Below, piece after piece: positions 1-8,751 of a DNA stretch of 64,000 bases. Below the pieces are notes generated by a model. It made no database searches. It worked only from the letters and a program-made list of their open reading frames with translations, and was not told where the DNA came from. Numbering within the stretch: the first letter of the stretch is position 1; each line of letters opens with the position of its first letter. The position numbers and the translations under genes are program-made. The DNA comes from Xanthomonas sp. DAR 35659 (GTDB taxonomy: Bacteria > Pseudomonadota > Gammaproteobacteria > Xanthomonadales > Xanthomonadaceae): contig NZ_CP162488.1 of the NCBI RefSeq assembly GCF_041242975.1, positions 2,904,001 to 2,968,000 of the forward strand. Direction: 5' to 3'.

Positions 1-211
<211 letters not shown>

Positions 212-535
212 TCAGTGGGAGTCGGAAGGACGCGCCGCTTGCCGACGCAACGCCGTGGCATAGCCGCCGGCGCCGTATTCCAGGGTCCGCGCGACGCGGC
301 CGATGGTGGTGACGCTGACCTGGGTCAGCTCGTGGATCTCGCGGTACGGCACGCCCTTGAGCAGCAGCGGCACCACCCGCCAGCGATCGGACATCGCCTC
401 CAGCTCGGCGGGCGTGCACAGATCCTGCAGGAACGCGGCGACTTCCTGCGGCTTGCTCAGGTGCGCCAGGGCACGCGACAAGGCCTTGAACCATGCGTCT
501 TCGCGATCGGCGGCGGGGGCAGGACGTTGTTTCAT
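212..535 (-). CDS. TrpR/YerC-family repressor, likely his operon regulator
   Basis: A 107-residue protein of the TrpR/YerC/YecD superfamily. Residues about 15-95 hold the all-helical DNA-binding fold, with LCTPAELEAMSDRW and a helix-turn-helix around PYREIHELTQVSVTTIGRVAR. Such proteins are small dimeric repressors. The gene precedes hisG by 9 bp on the same strand, and a near-perfect 24-bp palindrome overlaps its own translation-initiation region. This suggests autoregulation together with the his genes. A histidine-regulating TrpR-family protein (HisR) has been predicted for Xanthomonadales, and I infer this is it. I chose ATG 535 because the domain begins directly after it and the operator lies just upstream. 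The effector ligand cannot be read from sequence. Confidence 0.88.
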   Translation of the reverse strand: MKQRPAPAADREDAWFKALSRALAHLSKPQEVAAFLQDLCTPAELEAMSDRWRVVPLLLKGVPYREIHELTQVSVTTIGRVARTLEYGAGGYATALRRQAARPSDSH

Positions 536-541
536 TGCGCT

Positions 542-565
542 AATGTAATAGCGCGCTAGTACATT
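542..565. promoter_or_regulatory. 24-bp palindromic operator of the TrpR-like regulator/his operon
   Basis: The minus strand reads AATGTACTAGCG followed by CGCTATTACATT. The two 12-nt halves are complementary except at one symmetric pair. It ends 6 bp upstream of the regulator start codon, so a bound dimer would block transcription or initiation. The GTACTAG core resembles the E. coli trp operator, as expected for a TrpR-fold protein. Binding itself is inferred. Confidence 0.7.
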
Positions 566-731
566 GGTCAACAGGGACCTGCACGCAGCCACGTTCCACG
601 AGGCCGGCAATGGACGACTGGCGAGATCGTGCCCGCGTCCGCGCGGCGAACCAGGCGATAGCGAAGCAGACGATTGGAAAATCGCGCCTGGACTGCTAGC
701 GTCGCCCGGGTTCAACCACGCGGAGCAAGGG

Positions 732-1973
732 ATGCGCCGGACTGCCCATCACGAACTCCTGGCCCTAGGCGTGCTGGCGGCCGCATCGGCGTGGCTGCCG
801 TGGCCGAGCAGCGCCGCGCCGGCACCGCGCACCGCCGAGACCGGAACCGGGACCGAGACCGAGACGGCGTCCCCGCCCCAGATCCGCTCCAAAGCGCAGC
901 TCGACGCCTACCTGCACGCGCATGCGGGCCAGCCCACGCCGCTGGACGCCCTTCCCCCCGGCGCCCGGGAGCGCTTCCTGGATGGCCTGGTGTTCGGCAG
1001 CCGGGGGCTGGCGGGGTTCGACACCCAGGACCTGGCCCAACTCACCCACGAGCAGGGACGCCAGTTGCTGGCGCTGTTCGGCGCCGAACGCTACGCCGAC
1101 ACGTTGCAGCCATGGGCGGAGCAGGCGCGCGCCGCGCGCGCCGACGCGCAGATCGGCGACCTGGAACGCCGCTACAACCGCTACAACCGGACACTGACGC
1201 AGGAGCGGGCGACGGGCGATGCCTGGGACCACTTGCGCGGCGACCTGCCCGAGGCGTTCGACCGCACCGCCATCGGACGCCTGCCCGACGACGCATTGGC
1301 GCTGCTGTATCGCGCGATCGAACGCGCCTATGCGCAGGCACCCACGTCCGAAGGCCTGGAACTGCAGCTGCAGGCACTGAACGCATTGCGCCATCGCGGC
1401 CGCGCCGATGCCCGGCAGTTGGACAGCGCGGCCGATGCGCTGCTGCTCGCGCATCGCTACGAGGATGCGCGCCGGTTGCTGGCGACGGGCGGCAGCAGCG
1501 ACTGGCCACGATGGCTACGGTTCGAGGACCGCCTGGATGGTCCCGCTCCTGGCCCGACGCTGTGGGTCGCGGACGCCAGCGGCACCACCTTGCGGCGGCA
1601 ACGCATCGATCTGCGCCCGGCGCAGATTCTGGTCACCGCCGGTTGCCATTTCTCCGAGGACGCGGCCCGCGCGATCGCGGCCGACCCGGTGCTCGGGCCC
1701 GCGTTCCAGCGCCATGCACGCTGGCTGGCGCTGCCGCCGGGCGCGGAAGACATGGCGGCGCTGCGTGCCTGGAACCAGGCGCACCCGCAAACGCCGCTGC
1801 ACCCGATCTACGACCGCGACGAATGGCGCATCCTGCCGGCGTGGGACATGCCGACCTTCTACCTGGTCCGCGACGGCAAGGTGCTCGCGCAATTGAAGGG
1901 CTGGCCGGCCGACGACCGCGACCAGCGGCAGCAGTTGGCCGCGCTGCTGCGGGGCGCCGGACTGCTGCCCTGA
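732..1973 (+). CDS. secreted protein with C-terminal thioredoxin-like domain
   Basis: A 413-residue protein from ATG 732, chosen because an N-terminal signal peptide (hydrophobic LLALGVLAAASAWLPW ending near SSAAPA) begins there. A Thr/Glu-rich linker follows, then a helical middle region (about residues 50-270). The C-terminal ~130 residues look like a TlpA/thioredoxin-type domain: QILVTAGCHFSEDAARAI, then MPTFYLVRDGKVLAQLKGW. Only one cysteine (GCH) is at the active-site position instead of CxxC, so disulfide reductase activity is doubtful. Probably periplasmic. It stands alone between the his operon and oppositely oriented genes. Function unknown. Confidence 0.72.
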   Translation: MRRTAHHELLALGVLAAASAWLPWPSSAAPAPRTAETGTGTETETASPPQIRSKAQLDAYLHAHAGQPTPLDALPPGARERFLDGLVFGSRGLAGFDTQDLAQLTHEQGRQLLALFGAERYADTLQPWAEQARAARADAQIGDLERRYNRYNRTLTQERATGDAWDHLRGDLPEAFDRTAIGRLPDDALALLYRAIERAYAQAPTSEGLELQLQALNALRHRGRADARQLDSAADALLLAHRYEDARRLLATGGSSDWPRWLRFEDRLDGPAPGPTLWVADASGTTLRRQRIDLRPAQILVTAGCHFSEDAARAIAADPVLGPAFQRHARWLALPPGAEDMAALRAWNQAHPQTPLHPIYDRDEWRILPAWDMPTFYLVRDGKVLAQLKGWPADDRDQRQQLAALLRGAGLLP

Positions 1974-2034
1974 CGCAGTGGCGACGACCAGCGGTCGCCG
2001 GCAACCGCGGCCACGTCACACCCCACGCCGCGAT

Positions 2035-2415
2035 CTAAGGATTCCGCGGGAATTCCCGATTTCGATAGCACGACCAAAGGACCCGAACACTCCAGCTGTC
2101 GTCCCGATGCAGCAGGAAGCTCTTGGCGACCAGATCGATATCGTCGGCCACCCGCGCAGCGATCTCGGCATCGTTCGACGCACGAAAAGCGCTCTTGAAC
2201 GCCATCTCGCGCAGCCCATCCAGGAAACCCAAGCCCTCCCGGGACATCCTGCCCCTTTCCGCTTCGACAGCAGTGAAGTCCTCCGTCCACGCGCTATCGA
2301 ACGACGCTCCATCTCTCGCGTCCAGCGCCTCATCGCGATCCAGGCCGCGCAGAAACGCAAAGAACTCGGGTTTCGCGAGCAACGCGTGCATCTCGAGCAA
2401 CCGCGGATCCTTCAT
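2035..2415 (-). CDS. hypothetical protein, 126 aa
   Basis: Soluble acidic protein beginning MKDPRLLEMHALLAKPEFF, with no signal peptide or membrane segment and no motif I recognise. It has many aromatic and charged residues and ends CYRNREFPRNP. ATG 2415 is the first good start. The gene lies downstream of hisS on the same strand (stop of hisS at 2501, an 85-bp gap) and could be cotranscribed with it. The real reading frame is supported by composition rather than homology, so I am moderately sure it is expressed and make no functional claim. Confidence 0.55.
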   Translation of the reverse strand: MKDPRLLEMHALLAKPEFFAFLRGLDRDEALDARDGASFDSAWTEDFTAVEAERGRMSREGLGFLDGLREMAFKSAFRASNDAEIAARVADDIDLVAKSFLLHRDDSWSVRVLWSCYRNREFPRNP

Positions 2416-2500
2416 TGCCTCACTCCATTGGAAACCCGGCAGCGCTCCAGGCGGCGTCGCTGGCGCACGCCGCGCATCGAAGCCGCCCGGCCCGCTCCGC

Positions 2501-3907
2501 TCAGGCCATGACCTTGGCCTGCTCCAGTTCCACCAGCAGGGTGCTGGCCAGTTCGTCGCGGGCGACCTCGAACTGCTGCTCTCGCACCAGGTCCTTGACC
2601 GCGACCACGCCGCGCGCCAGTTCGTCGTCGCCGGCCAGCACCACGAAGCGGATGCCGGCGCGCGCCGCGTACTGGAACTGCTTGCCGACCTTCTTCGGCT
2701 CCATCTGCACTTCGGTGTTGATCCCGCCGGCACGCAGGCGCCGCGCGATGTCCAGCGCGTCGTCCAGCTTGGCCTCGTCCATCAGCGCGACCATCGCCTG
2801 CACGCTGCTGGAGGCGATACCCTCGATCAGCCCCGCCTCGCGCAGTTGCCAGAACAGACGGGTCAGGCCGATGGAAATGCCCACGCCCGGCAGCTTGGAC
2901 TTGCTGTAGTGGCTGGCCAGATCCTCGTAGCGGCCGCCCGAGCAGATCGAACCGATCTGCGGGTAGTCGATGAGCATGGTCTCGTACACGGTTCCGGTGT
3001 AGTAGTCCAGGCCGCGCGCGATGGAGAAGTTCAGGCAGTACGAGGTCTCCGGCACGCCCAGCGCCTTGACCAGGGCCAGCACCTCGCGCAGCTCGGCCAC
3101 GCCCTCGCGCAGGGTCGCGCTGGACGCCGCATCGGTCTCCAGCGCCTGCAGCCGCGCCAGCGCATCGTCATGACCGCTGGAGCGCACCGCGACGAAGTCG
3201 AGGATGCGCTGCACCTGCTCGGCGGGAATGCCGAAGCCCTCGCCGACCAGCGTCTCGCGCACGTAGTCGGCGCCGCGCTTGTCCAGCTTGTCGACCTCGC
3301 GCAGCACCGCCAGCTGGCGCTCGCCCTCGGCCACGCCCAGGCTCTCGAAGAAGCCGCGCATCAGCTTGCGATTGTTCAATTGCACCGCGAAATCGCCGAT
3401 GCCCAGTTCGGCGAACACCGCGTGGATCACCGCTAGCACCTCGGCGTCGTAGCGGATGCTCAGCGCGTCCTTGCCGATGACGTCGATGTCGCACTGGTAG
3501 AACTCGCGGAAGCGCCCGCGCTGGGCGCGTTCGCCGCGGTACACGCGCTGCATCTGGTAGCGGCGGAACGGAAAGCTCAGCTCGTGCTCGTGCTCGGCCA
3601 CGTAGCGCGCCAGCGGCACGGTCAGGTCGAAGCGCAACGCCAGTTCCGGCAGCCCGCCCTCGCCACCGGCATCGGCCGCCGCGGCGTTGGCCAGCGCGCC
3701 GGTGGACTGCACGAAGTACACCTGTCGCTCGGTCTCCCCGCCGGACTTGGTCAGCAGCACGTCGGACAATTCGAACACCGGCGTTTCCACCGGCAGGAAC
3801 CCGAACCGCTCGTAGTTGCGGCGGATGACGTCCAGCATGCGCTGGAACGCGATCTGCTCGCGCGGCAGCAACTCCATGATGCCGGGCGGCGTACGGGGCT
3901 TGATCAC
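2501..3907 (-). CDS. hisS: histidyl-tRNA synthetase
   Basis: A 468-residue class II aminoacyl-tRNA synthetase that charges tRNA-His in the cytoplasm. Motif 2 ([20 protein letters not shown]), the histidine-specific block [12 protein letters not shown] and the SGGRYEDL segment are all present. The C-terminal ~100 residues form the anticodon-binding domain ([20 protein letters not shown]). Translation most likely starts at a GTG at 3907 ([15 protein letters not shown]), because AGGAG lies 8 nt upstream and the preceding in-frame residues do not resemble the family. The gene is divergent from the FNR-type regulator, with about 110 bp between them for both promoters. Confidence 0.96.
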   Translation of the reverse strand: MIKPRTPPGIMELLPREQIAFQRMLDVIRRNYERFGFLPVETPVFELSDVLLTKSGGETERQVYFVQSTGALANAAAADAGGEGGLPELALRFDLTVPLARYVAEHEHELSFPFRRYQMQRVYRGERAQRGRFREFYQCDIDVIGKDALSIRYDAEVLAVIHAVFAELGIGDFAVQLNNRKLMRGFFESLGVAEGERQLAVLREVDKLDKRGADYVRETLVGEGFGIPAEQVQRILDFVAVRSSGHDDALARLQALETDAASSATLREGVAELREVLALVKALGVPETSYCLNFSIARGLDYYTGTVYETMLIDYPQIGSICSGGRYEDLASHYSKSKLPGVGISIGLTRLFWQLREAGLIEGIASSSVQAMVALMDEAKLDDALDIARRLRAGGINTEVQMEPKKVGKQFQYAARAGIRFVVLAGDDELARGVVAVKDLVREQQFEVARDELASTLLVELEQAKVMA

Positions 3908-4016
3908 GTGCAAAACTCCTGCGTCTTGGGGGCGAACGGACGCCAATTCTAGCCGTACTGGGTGCCGTGGTCGTATCGGCGTATGATCCCGGGTGACCTG
4001 CCAGACCGCCGAGCGC

Positions 4017-4772
4017 ATGCACCGGACCGCCTCCCGCTTCGCCCTGCCCTATGCCGAACCCGCCGCGGCCCGCGATCCGCACGCGCGCGACTGCATGCAC
4101 TGCGCGGTGCGCCACCTGGCGATCTGCTCGGCGCTGGCCTGCGACGAGGTCCAGGCGCTGGAGCGGGTGACCACCTCGCTGTCCTACGCCGCCGGCGCCA
4201 CCCTAGTGCGCACCGGCGAGGCGCGGCAGGCGGTCTACACGGTCACCTCCGGGGCGCTGCGCCTGGTCCGCACGCTGGCCGATGGCCGCCGCCAGGTGGT
4301 GGGCTTCGTGCTGCCGGGCGACTACGTGGGCCTGAGCGAAGCGGCGAAGTACCGCAACGACATCGAAGCGATCGCCGATACCCGGGTGTGCCGGGTGGCG
4401 GTGGCGGACATGCGGCAACTGCGCAGCCAGTATCCGCAGCTGGAGCGCAAGCTGCTGCAGCGCGCCTGCCTGGAACTGGACGCGGCGCAGGATGCGGCGC
4501 TGGCCCTGGCGCGCCTGCAGCCGATGGAGAAGCTCGCCGATTTCCTGCTGAAGCTGGCGGCGCGCACCGCCAGCCGCGGCGATCCCGGCAATACCGTGAC
4601 GCTGATGATGGGCCGCGGCGATATCGCCGACCATCTCGGCCTGACCATGGAAACGGTCAGCCGCACCTTCACCAAGCTGCGCCAGCAGGGCCTGATCGCC
4701 CTGCCGCAGTTGCATGTGGTCGAGATCCGCGACTTCGCCGCGCTGCACCGACTGGCGACCGACGAAGGCTGA
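4017..4772 (+). CDS. Crp/Fnr-family regulator with FNR-type cysteine cluster
   Basis: A 251-residue regulator with an N-terminal cysteine motif (C26, C29, C37; C-x2-C-x7-C), then a cyclic-nucleotide-binding-fold domain with a fourth cysteine at about 125, and a C-terminal winged helix. The recognition helix contains TMETVSRTF, matching the E-x2-S-R signature that reads TTGAT half sites. Four cysteines with this spacing are typical of FnrN-type oxygen sensors carrying a [4Fe-4S] cluster, so it is probably an anaerobic or microaerobic activator. It is distinct from Clp, the Xanthomonas Crp homologue, which lacks these cysteines. A GTG at 3993 is an alternative start. I used ATG 4017. Confidence 0.85.
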   Translation: MHRTASRFALPYAEPAAARDPHARDCMHCAVRHLAICSALACDEVQALERVTTSLSYAAGATLVRTGEARQAVYTVTSGALRLVRTLADGRRQVVGFVLPGDYVGLSEAAKYRNDIEAIADTRVCRVAVADMRQLRSQYPQLERKLLQRACLELDAAQDAALALARLQPMEKLADFLLKLAARTASRGDPGNTVTLMMGRGDIADHLGLTMETVSRTFTKLRQQGLIALPQLHVVEIRDFAALHRLATDEG

Positions 4773-5107
4773 CCCGACGCCGGCGATTTTTTCGCCAGCC
4801 CCTGTCTACGCCTGGCACCACCGCGCCTGCGCCGACTTATCCACAAGTTTCCGGGGCAACGCTCCACATGCGCTGTGGACAACCCGGCCAGCCGCGACCG
4901 ATTCCGAACCGGGATGCTGGTTGCGGTCCGAGAGCAAGGCTGCAGCGGACCGCCACGGGAGACCGGCGCAGACGCTGCCCACTGCCGCATCCATGAATGC
5001 TTCAGGCACCGACCATTCCCTGACACACACCCAGGCATAGACTTGCGCCGCGATACACCTGCGGCGCCGCCGCGGTGCCGGAGGGGGGAACCACTGGGAG
5101 GGCAATC
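4773..5107. other. intergenic region with two opposed DnaA-box-like 9-mers
   Basis: No gene is seen in these 335 bp. TTATCCACA (4837-4845) matches the DnaA-box consensus, and TGTGGACAA (4874-4882) is a second box, TTGTCCACA, in the opposite orientation 28 bp away. A good Shine-Dalgarno for the next gene (GGGAGGG) lies at 5096-5102. Confidence 0.5.
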
Positions 5108-5422
5108 ATGCTCGTCGCCATCGATGTGCTGCACGACTCACGCGCCTGCGTGGTGCTGGATCGCGAAAAGGAACTGGATTTCTGGAAGACGCATTTCGCC
5201 CAGGCCCCGTTCCATCAGCCCGGGCATACGTTCACCGATTACGAGCCGGCGCTGAAGCTGGCCTACGACGCCTACCTGAAGTACCACGGCCAGCGCTTCG
5301 AGGACGTGGTACCGCAGCTGCGCGACGTCTTCCTGCGCGACCATCCGCGTTCGCGCCTGGACTGGCTGCAGGCGCGCAGCGTGGTGCAGGCCGCCTGGTC
5401 GCGGCTGCAGCCGGACGAGTAA
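5108..5422 (+). CDS. small hypothetical protein, 104 aa
   Basis: A soluble protein starting MLVAIDVLHDSRACVVLDREK, from ATG 5108 with a strong GGGAGGG Shine-Dalgarno 5 nt upstream. It is rich in aromatic and charged residues (ELDFWKTHFAQAPFHQPGHTF, then KLAYDAYLKYHGQRFEDVVPQ), which fits a compact helical protein. No signal peptide, no metal motif beyond a few histidines, and no family I recognise. It stands alone between the FNR-type regulator and the convergent thrC. A real gene by start signal and composition; function unknown. Confidence 0.65.
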   Translation: MLVAIDVLHDSRACVVLDREKELDFWKTHFAQAPFHQPGHTFTDYEPALKLAYDAYLKYHGQRFEDVVPQLRDVFLRDHPRSRLDWLQARSVVQAAWSRLQPDE

Positions 5423-5520
5423 AGGCCTCGTCCTCGCCCGAGCCGGGCGCCGCGTCCATGCGGCACGTTCGCCAAGCGGCGCGGCGCTGACCGTTGGAGG
5501 CAGGGCGGAAGGCCGCGGCC

Positions 5521-6822
5521 TCAACCGGCCAGCAGGCGCGCGCGCACTGCGGCGTAGTCCGGCGCGATCGGCTCGGCCCGCGCCGGGCGCTGCAGCAACG
5601 CCGCCAACGCCGGCGGCACCGCGACCGGCTCGCCGATCAACGGCTCCACCACCGCCTCGAACTTGGCCGGATGCGCGGTCGCGGCCACCGCCCAATCGCC
5701 GGCATCGGCCTCGACGCCTTCGGCGCGGATCTGCTGCAGCACGTGCAGCGCGGTGGCGGTGTGCGGGCAATGCACCTCGCCGTAGCGGCGGAAGCGCTCG
5801 CCGATCAACTGGCGGATCTGCGCATCGTCCACCGAGTAGGACTGGAACTGCGTCCGCAGCGCGGCATCGTCGCCGCGGTACAGCCAGCGCAGCCGCTCGA
5901 AATTGCTCGGCGCGCCGACGTCCATCGCGTTGGCGACGGTGGCCACGCTGGGCTGCGGCGCATAGTCGGCGCCGGCGAAGTAGTCCGGCAGCACGTGGTT
6001 GGCGTTGGTCGCCAGCACGATCCGGCCCAGCGGCACGCCCTGCCCGCGCGCCAGGATCGCCGCCAGCGCATTGCCGAGGTTGCCGGTCGGCACCACCAGG
6101 TTCAGCGCCTGCGCGTGCGCGGCGTAGTGCTCCAGGGCGGCATGGGCGTAGTAGCTCATCTGCGGCAGCAGCCGGCCCAGGCTGATGCTGTTGGCCGAAC
6201 TCAGCGGCGCCTGCGCCTGCAGGTCGGCATCGTTCAAGGCCTGCTTGACCAGCGCCTGGCAGTCGTCGAAGGACCCGGCCACGCGCAGCGCCTGGATGTT
6301 GTCGCCGAAGCAGCCCAGTTGATGCGCCTGGCGCGGCGACACGCGCCCGTCCGGATACAGCACCACCACGCGCAGGCCGGGTTGGCGATGGAAGGCGGCG
6401 GCCACGGCGGCGCCGGTATCGCCGGAGGTGGCGACGAGGATGGTCAGCGGCGTCGCGGCGTCGCGGCGCACGCGCGTCAGGCAGGCGGCGAGGAAGCGTG
6501 CGCCGAAGTCCTTGAACGCGGCGGTGGGGCCGTGGAACAACTCCAGTGCGTGGTCGGCGGGCGTGGCCAGCGGCTGCAGGGGGGCATCGAAGTCGAAGGC
6601 GTCGGCGCAGATCGCGGGCAGGTCCGCGGCGAGTGCGTCGTCGGCGAAGAACGGCGCCAGCAGGGTGGCGGCGGTCTCGGCGAGGCTGGCGCCGGGCTGC
6701 AGTTCGCGCGCCGGGGGCATGCGTTCGGGCACGTACAGGCCGCCATCGGGCGCCAGGCCGGCGGCGATGGCCTGGCTGAGGGAGACGGGGGGAGCGGCGT
6801 TACGGGTGGAAACGAAGTTCAT
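5521..6822 (-). CDS. thrC: threonine synthase
   Basis: A 433-residue pyridoxal-phosphate enzyme that converts O-phosphohomoserine to threonine. The N-terminus MNFVSTRNAAPPVSLSQAI and the PLP-lysine motif FHGPTAAFKDFGARF (Lys about 104) identify the E. coli-like subclass, as do ATSGDTGAAVAAAF and the phosphate-binding VPTGNLGNALAA. It is last in the thrA-thrB-thrC order on the minus strand, but a 964-bp repeat-filled spacer separates it from thrB. The usual tight operon is therefore stretched here, and thrC may rely on read-through or its own promoter. Confidence 0.96.
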   Translation of the reverse strand: MNFVSTRNAAPPVSLSQAIAAGLAPDGGLYVPERMPPARELQPGASLAETAATLLAPFFADDALAADLPAICADAFDFDAPLQPLATPADHALELFHGPTAAFKDFGARFLAACLTRVRRDAATPLTILVATSGDTGAAVAAAFHRQPGLRVVVLYPDGRVSPRQAHQLGCFGDNIQALRVAGSFDDCQALVKQALNDADLQAQAPLSSANSISLGRLLPQMSYYAHAALEHYAAHAQALNLVVPTGNLGNALAAILARGQGVPLGRIVLATNANHVLPDYFAGADYAPQPSVATVANAMDVGAPSNFERLRWLYRGDDAALRTQFQSYSVDDAQIRQLIGERFRRYGEVHCPHTATALHVLQQIRAEGVEADAGDWAVAATAHPAKFEAVVEPLIGEPVAVPPALAALLQRPARAEPIAPDYAAVRARLLAG

Positions 6823-6877
6823 GGTGGTTCCATCGGCAAGGGGAGTTCGATCGCACTGTCATCCCGGGCTGTTGCAC

Positions 6878-7028
6878 CGGCTTTCGGCTTTCGGCTTTCG
6901 GCTTTCGGCTTTCGGCTTCTGGCTTCTGGCTTCTGGCTTCTGGCCTTGGCCTTGGCCTTGGGCTTGGCTTTGGGCTTGGCTTTGGGCTTGGCTTTGGGCG
7001 TGGCTTTGGCTGTTGCTGGGCTTTGGCT
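6878..7028. repeat. degenerate short tandem repeat tract (CGGCTTT / TGGCTTC / GGCTTTGG family)
   Basis: Just upstream of thrC. About five copies of CGGCTTT from 6878 run into TGGCTTC copies, then CCTTGG units and GGCTTGGCTTTG 12-mers up to about 7028. The gradual change of unit suggests slippage expansion. No coding function is visible; frames through it translate only to low-complexity peptides. Confidence 0.8.
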
Positions 7029-7091
7029 CCGGCTTGTTTTTGCTTTTCCATCTCCCGTGAGGCGCGGCAAGCAGGATGGGTACAACCCCCG

Positions 7092-7133
7092 CAGGGGGCG
7101 ACGCGCAGGGGGCGACGCGCAGGGGGCGACGCG
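7092..7133. repeat. 14-bp tandem repeat, three perfect copies
   Basis: CAGGGGGCGACGCG occurs at 7092-7105, 7106-7119 and 7120-7133, followed by the partial copy CAGG. It is a simple repeat inside the thrC-thrB spacer, with no gene function seen. Confidence 0.85.
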
Positions 7134-7195
7134 CAGGATGCGCGTCGTTTTCGGCAGGCACATGGATGTGCCTTCCGAAAATTCCCATCCTGCTT

Positions 7196-7553
7196 GCGGA
7201 CCCGGAGCGCGCAGCGCGGAGGGCGCGCCGCCCGGGTGTGCTTTCTTTTGGTTACTTTTCTTTGCACAAGCAAAGAAAAGTGACCCGCGTCAGCGGAAGC
7301 TCTTGCTCTTGCTCTTGTTGCTGTGCCTTGGCGCTTTTTGTAGGAGCGGCTTCAGCCGCGACAGATTTCTGCGTCACTTTGGTCGCGGCTGAAGCCGCTC
7401 CTACAGGTTTCCTCATCCGACACCAAAAACTCAAGCAACAACAAAGCTTTCGCCTTGCGGCGAGTTACTTTTCTTTGCTTGTGCAAAGAAAAGTAACCAA
7501 AAGAAAGCACACCCTGCCTCGCGCCCTCCGCGCTGCGCGCTCCGGGTCCGCGT
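7196..7553. repeat. large imperfect inverted repeat with ~90-bp arms flanking a REP pair
   Basis: The left arm (7196-7284) and right arm (7464-7553) are nearly exact reverse complements. Each starts or ends with the GGACCCGGAGCGCGCAGCGC block, and each carries TGTGCTTTCTTTTGGTTAC joined to a self-complementary hairpin (TTTTCTTTGC-ACAA-GCAAAGAAAA). The arms surround the REP pair at 7339-7405. Nested symmetry of this kind marks a compound intergenic repeat rather than a gene. Outside it, 7660-7760 is a loose CAACAGC-type tract. Confidence 0.8.
7339..7405. repeat. pair of REP-like palindromes in inverted orientation
   Basis: The 24-mer TGTAGGAGCGGCTTCAGCC+GCGAC at 7339-7362 is repeated as its exact reverse complement at 7382-7405, with a 19-bp spacer. 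Each copy contains an internal palindrome (GCGGCTTCAGCCGC). The arrangement is BIME-like. The same 24-mer, split by an insertion sequence, occurs at 38021-38028 plus 39178-39193. Confidence 0.85.
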
Positions 7554-7786
7554 CCATCACGGGGATCCGCGGAAGGGGCATCCTGCCCCTGCCGCGGACG
7601 GCGCACATCCATGTGCGCCGCCCTTCGGGTGTTTCCCCGCGATGGCCGCCGCTCGGAAGGGAACCCGGCAAAGCAAGCAGCAAAAGCAACAGCAAAACAA
7701 CGGCAACAACGACAGCGACAGCAGGATCAAAAACAACAGCAACAGCTACAGCAATGGTGGCGAGCTCAGGGGCAAGCCAGGCTCCG

Positions 7787-8746
7787 CTAAAGCAATTTCG
7801 CTCCCGCGCAGTTCACCGGCGACACCCAGTGCTGACTGCCCAAGCCCACCGCGGCGAACGCCGCCTGGACCGCCGGCGCCGCGGCCTCGGCCTCGGCACG
7901 GGTGGCGAACCAGGCGAACATGCTGGGGCCGGCGCCGGAAATGCCAGCCCCCATCGCACCCGCCGCCAGCGCCGCCGCCTTGGCCGCATCGAAGCCCACG
8001 ATCAACGGCGCGCGCCGCGGTTCGATCAGCACATCGCGCAAGCCGGCGCGCACCAGGCCCTCGTCGCCGGCATGACAGCCCGCCAGGACCAGCGCCAGAT
8101 TGGAGCTCTGCGCAACGAACTCGCCAAGCCGGTACTCCCCGGCCAGCACCGCCCGCGCATGACGGGTCTCCAACGTCGCGTCCGGATGCACCAGCAGGCT
8201 GTGCCAGTTGGCCGGCACCGCCACCGGCACCAGGCGCTCCAGCGTCGACAGCACCAACCCGCCCAGCAGCATCGGGCCGAGGTTGTCGCCATGGCGGCTG
8301 CCGCTGGCCACCGCCTCGCCGTCCAGCGCGTAGCGATACAGTTGCTCGCGCGACAGCGGCGCCTCCAGTAGCGCATTGGCCGCCACCAGCGCGGCCACGC
8401 ACGACGCGGCCGAGCCGCCCATGCCGGAGCTGAGCGGGATGCCCTTGTCGATCTCCAGCTCGAAGCCGAACGGCAGTGCCATCGCCTCGCGCAGCGCGAT
8501 CAGCGCCGCGCCGGCGGTGTTGCGCGCGGCCTCCAGCGGCAAGGCCACGGTGGTGCCGCGGATGGCGGCGATGCGCACCTCGGGCGCGTCGATGCGGCGC
8601 ACCGTCACCGTGTCGCCGACACCCTGCACGGCGTAGCCCAGCAGGTCGAAGCCGACCGCCACGTTGGCCACCGAAGCAGGCGCGAAGGCCCGCGCCTGCC
8701 GCGGCGGCGCGGCCGCAGCCATGGCATCGGCCGGCATGGTCTGCAT
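7787..8746 (-). CDS. thrB: homoserine kinase
   Basis: A 319-residue GHMP-family kinase that phosphorylates homoserine using ATP. Signature segments are [17 protein letters not shown] near the N-terminus, the glycine-rich ATP loop [17 protein letters not shown], and the C-terminal [15 protein letters not shown]. The start at ATG 8746 (MQTMPADAM) lies 5 bp after the thrA stop, so translation is probably coupled. ATG 8737 is an alternative. Regulation is expected through the thr leader upstream of thrA. Confidence 0.95.
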   Translation of the reverse strand: MQTMPADAMAAAAPPRQARAFAPASVANVAVGFDLLGYAVQGVGDTVTVRRIDAPEVRIAAIRGTTVALPLEAARNTAGAALIALREAMALPFGFELEIDKGIPLSSGMGGSAASCVAALVAANALLEAPLSREQLYRYALDGEAVASGSRHGDNLGPMLLGGLVLSTLERLVPVAVPANWHSLLVHPDATLETRHARAVLAGEYRLGEFVAQSSNLALVLAGCHAGDEGLVRAGLRDVLIEPRRAPLIVGFDAAKAAALAAGAMGAGISGAGPSMFAWFATRAEAEAAAPAVQAAFAAVGLGSQHWVSPVNCAGAKLL

Positions 8747-8751
8747 CCGGT

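Noticed and set aside
5494..7392. Long plus-strand frame over thrC and the repeat spacer
   Set aside because: Antisense shadow of thrC that runs into simple repeats; no conserved domain.
7339..7405. REP pair read as a small CRISPR or terminator
   Set aside because: Only two copies in opposite orientation, no spacers of even length, and no T run. REP fits better.
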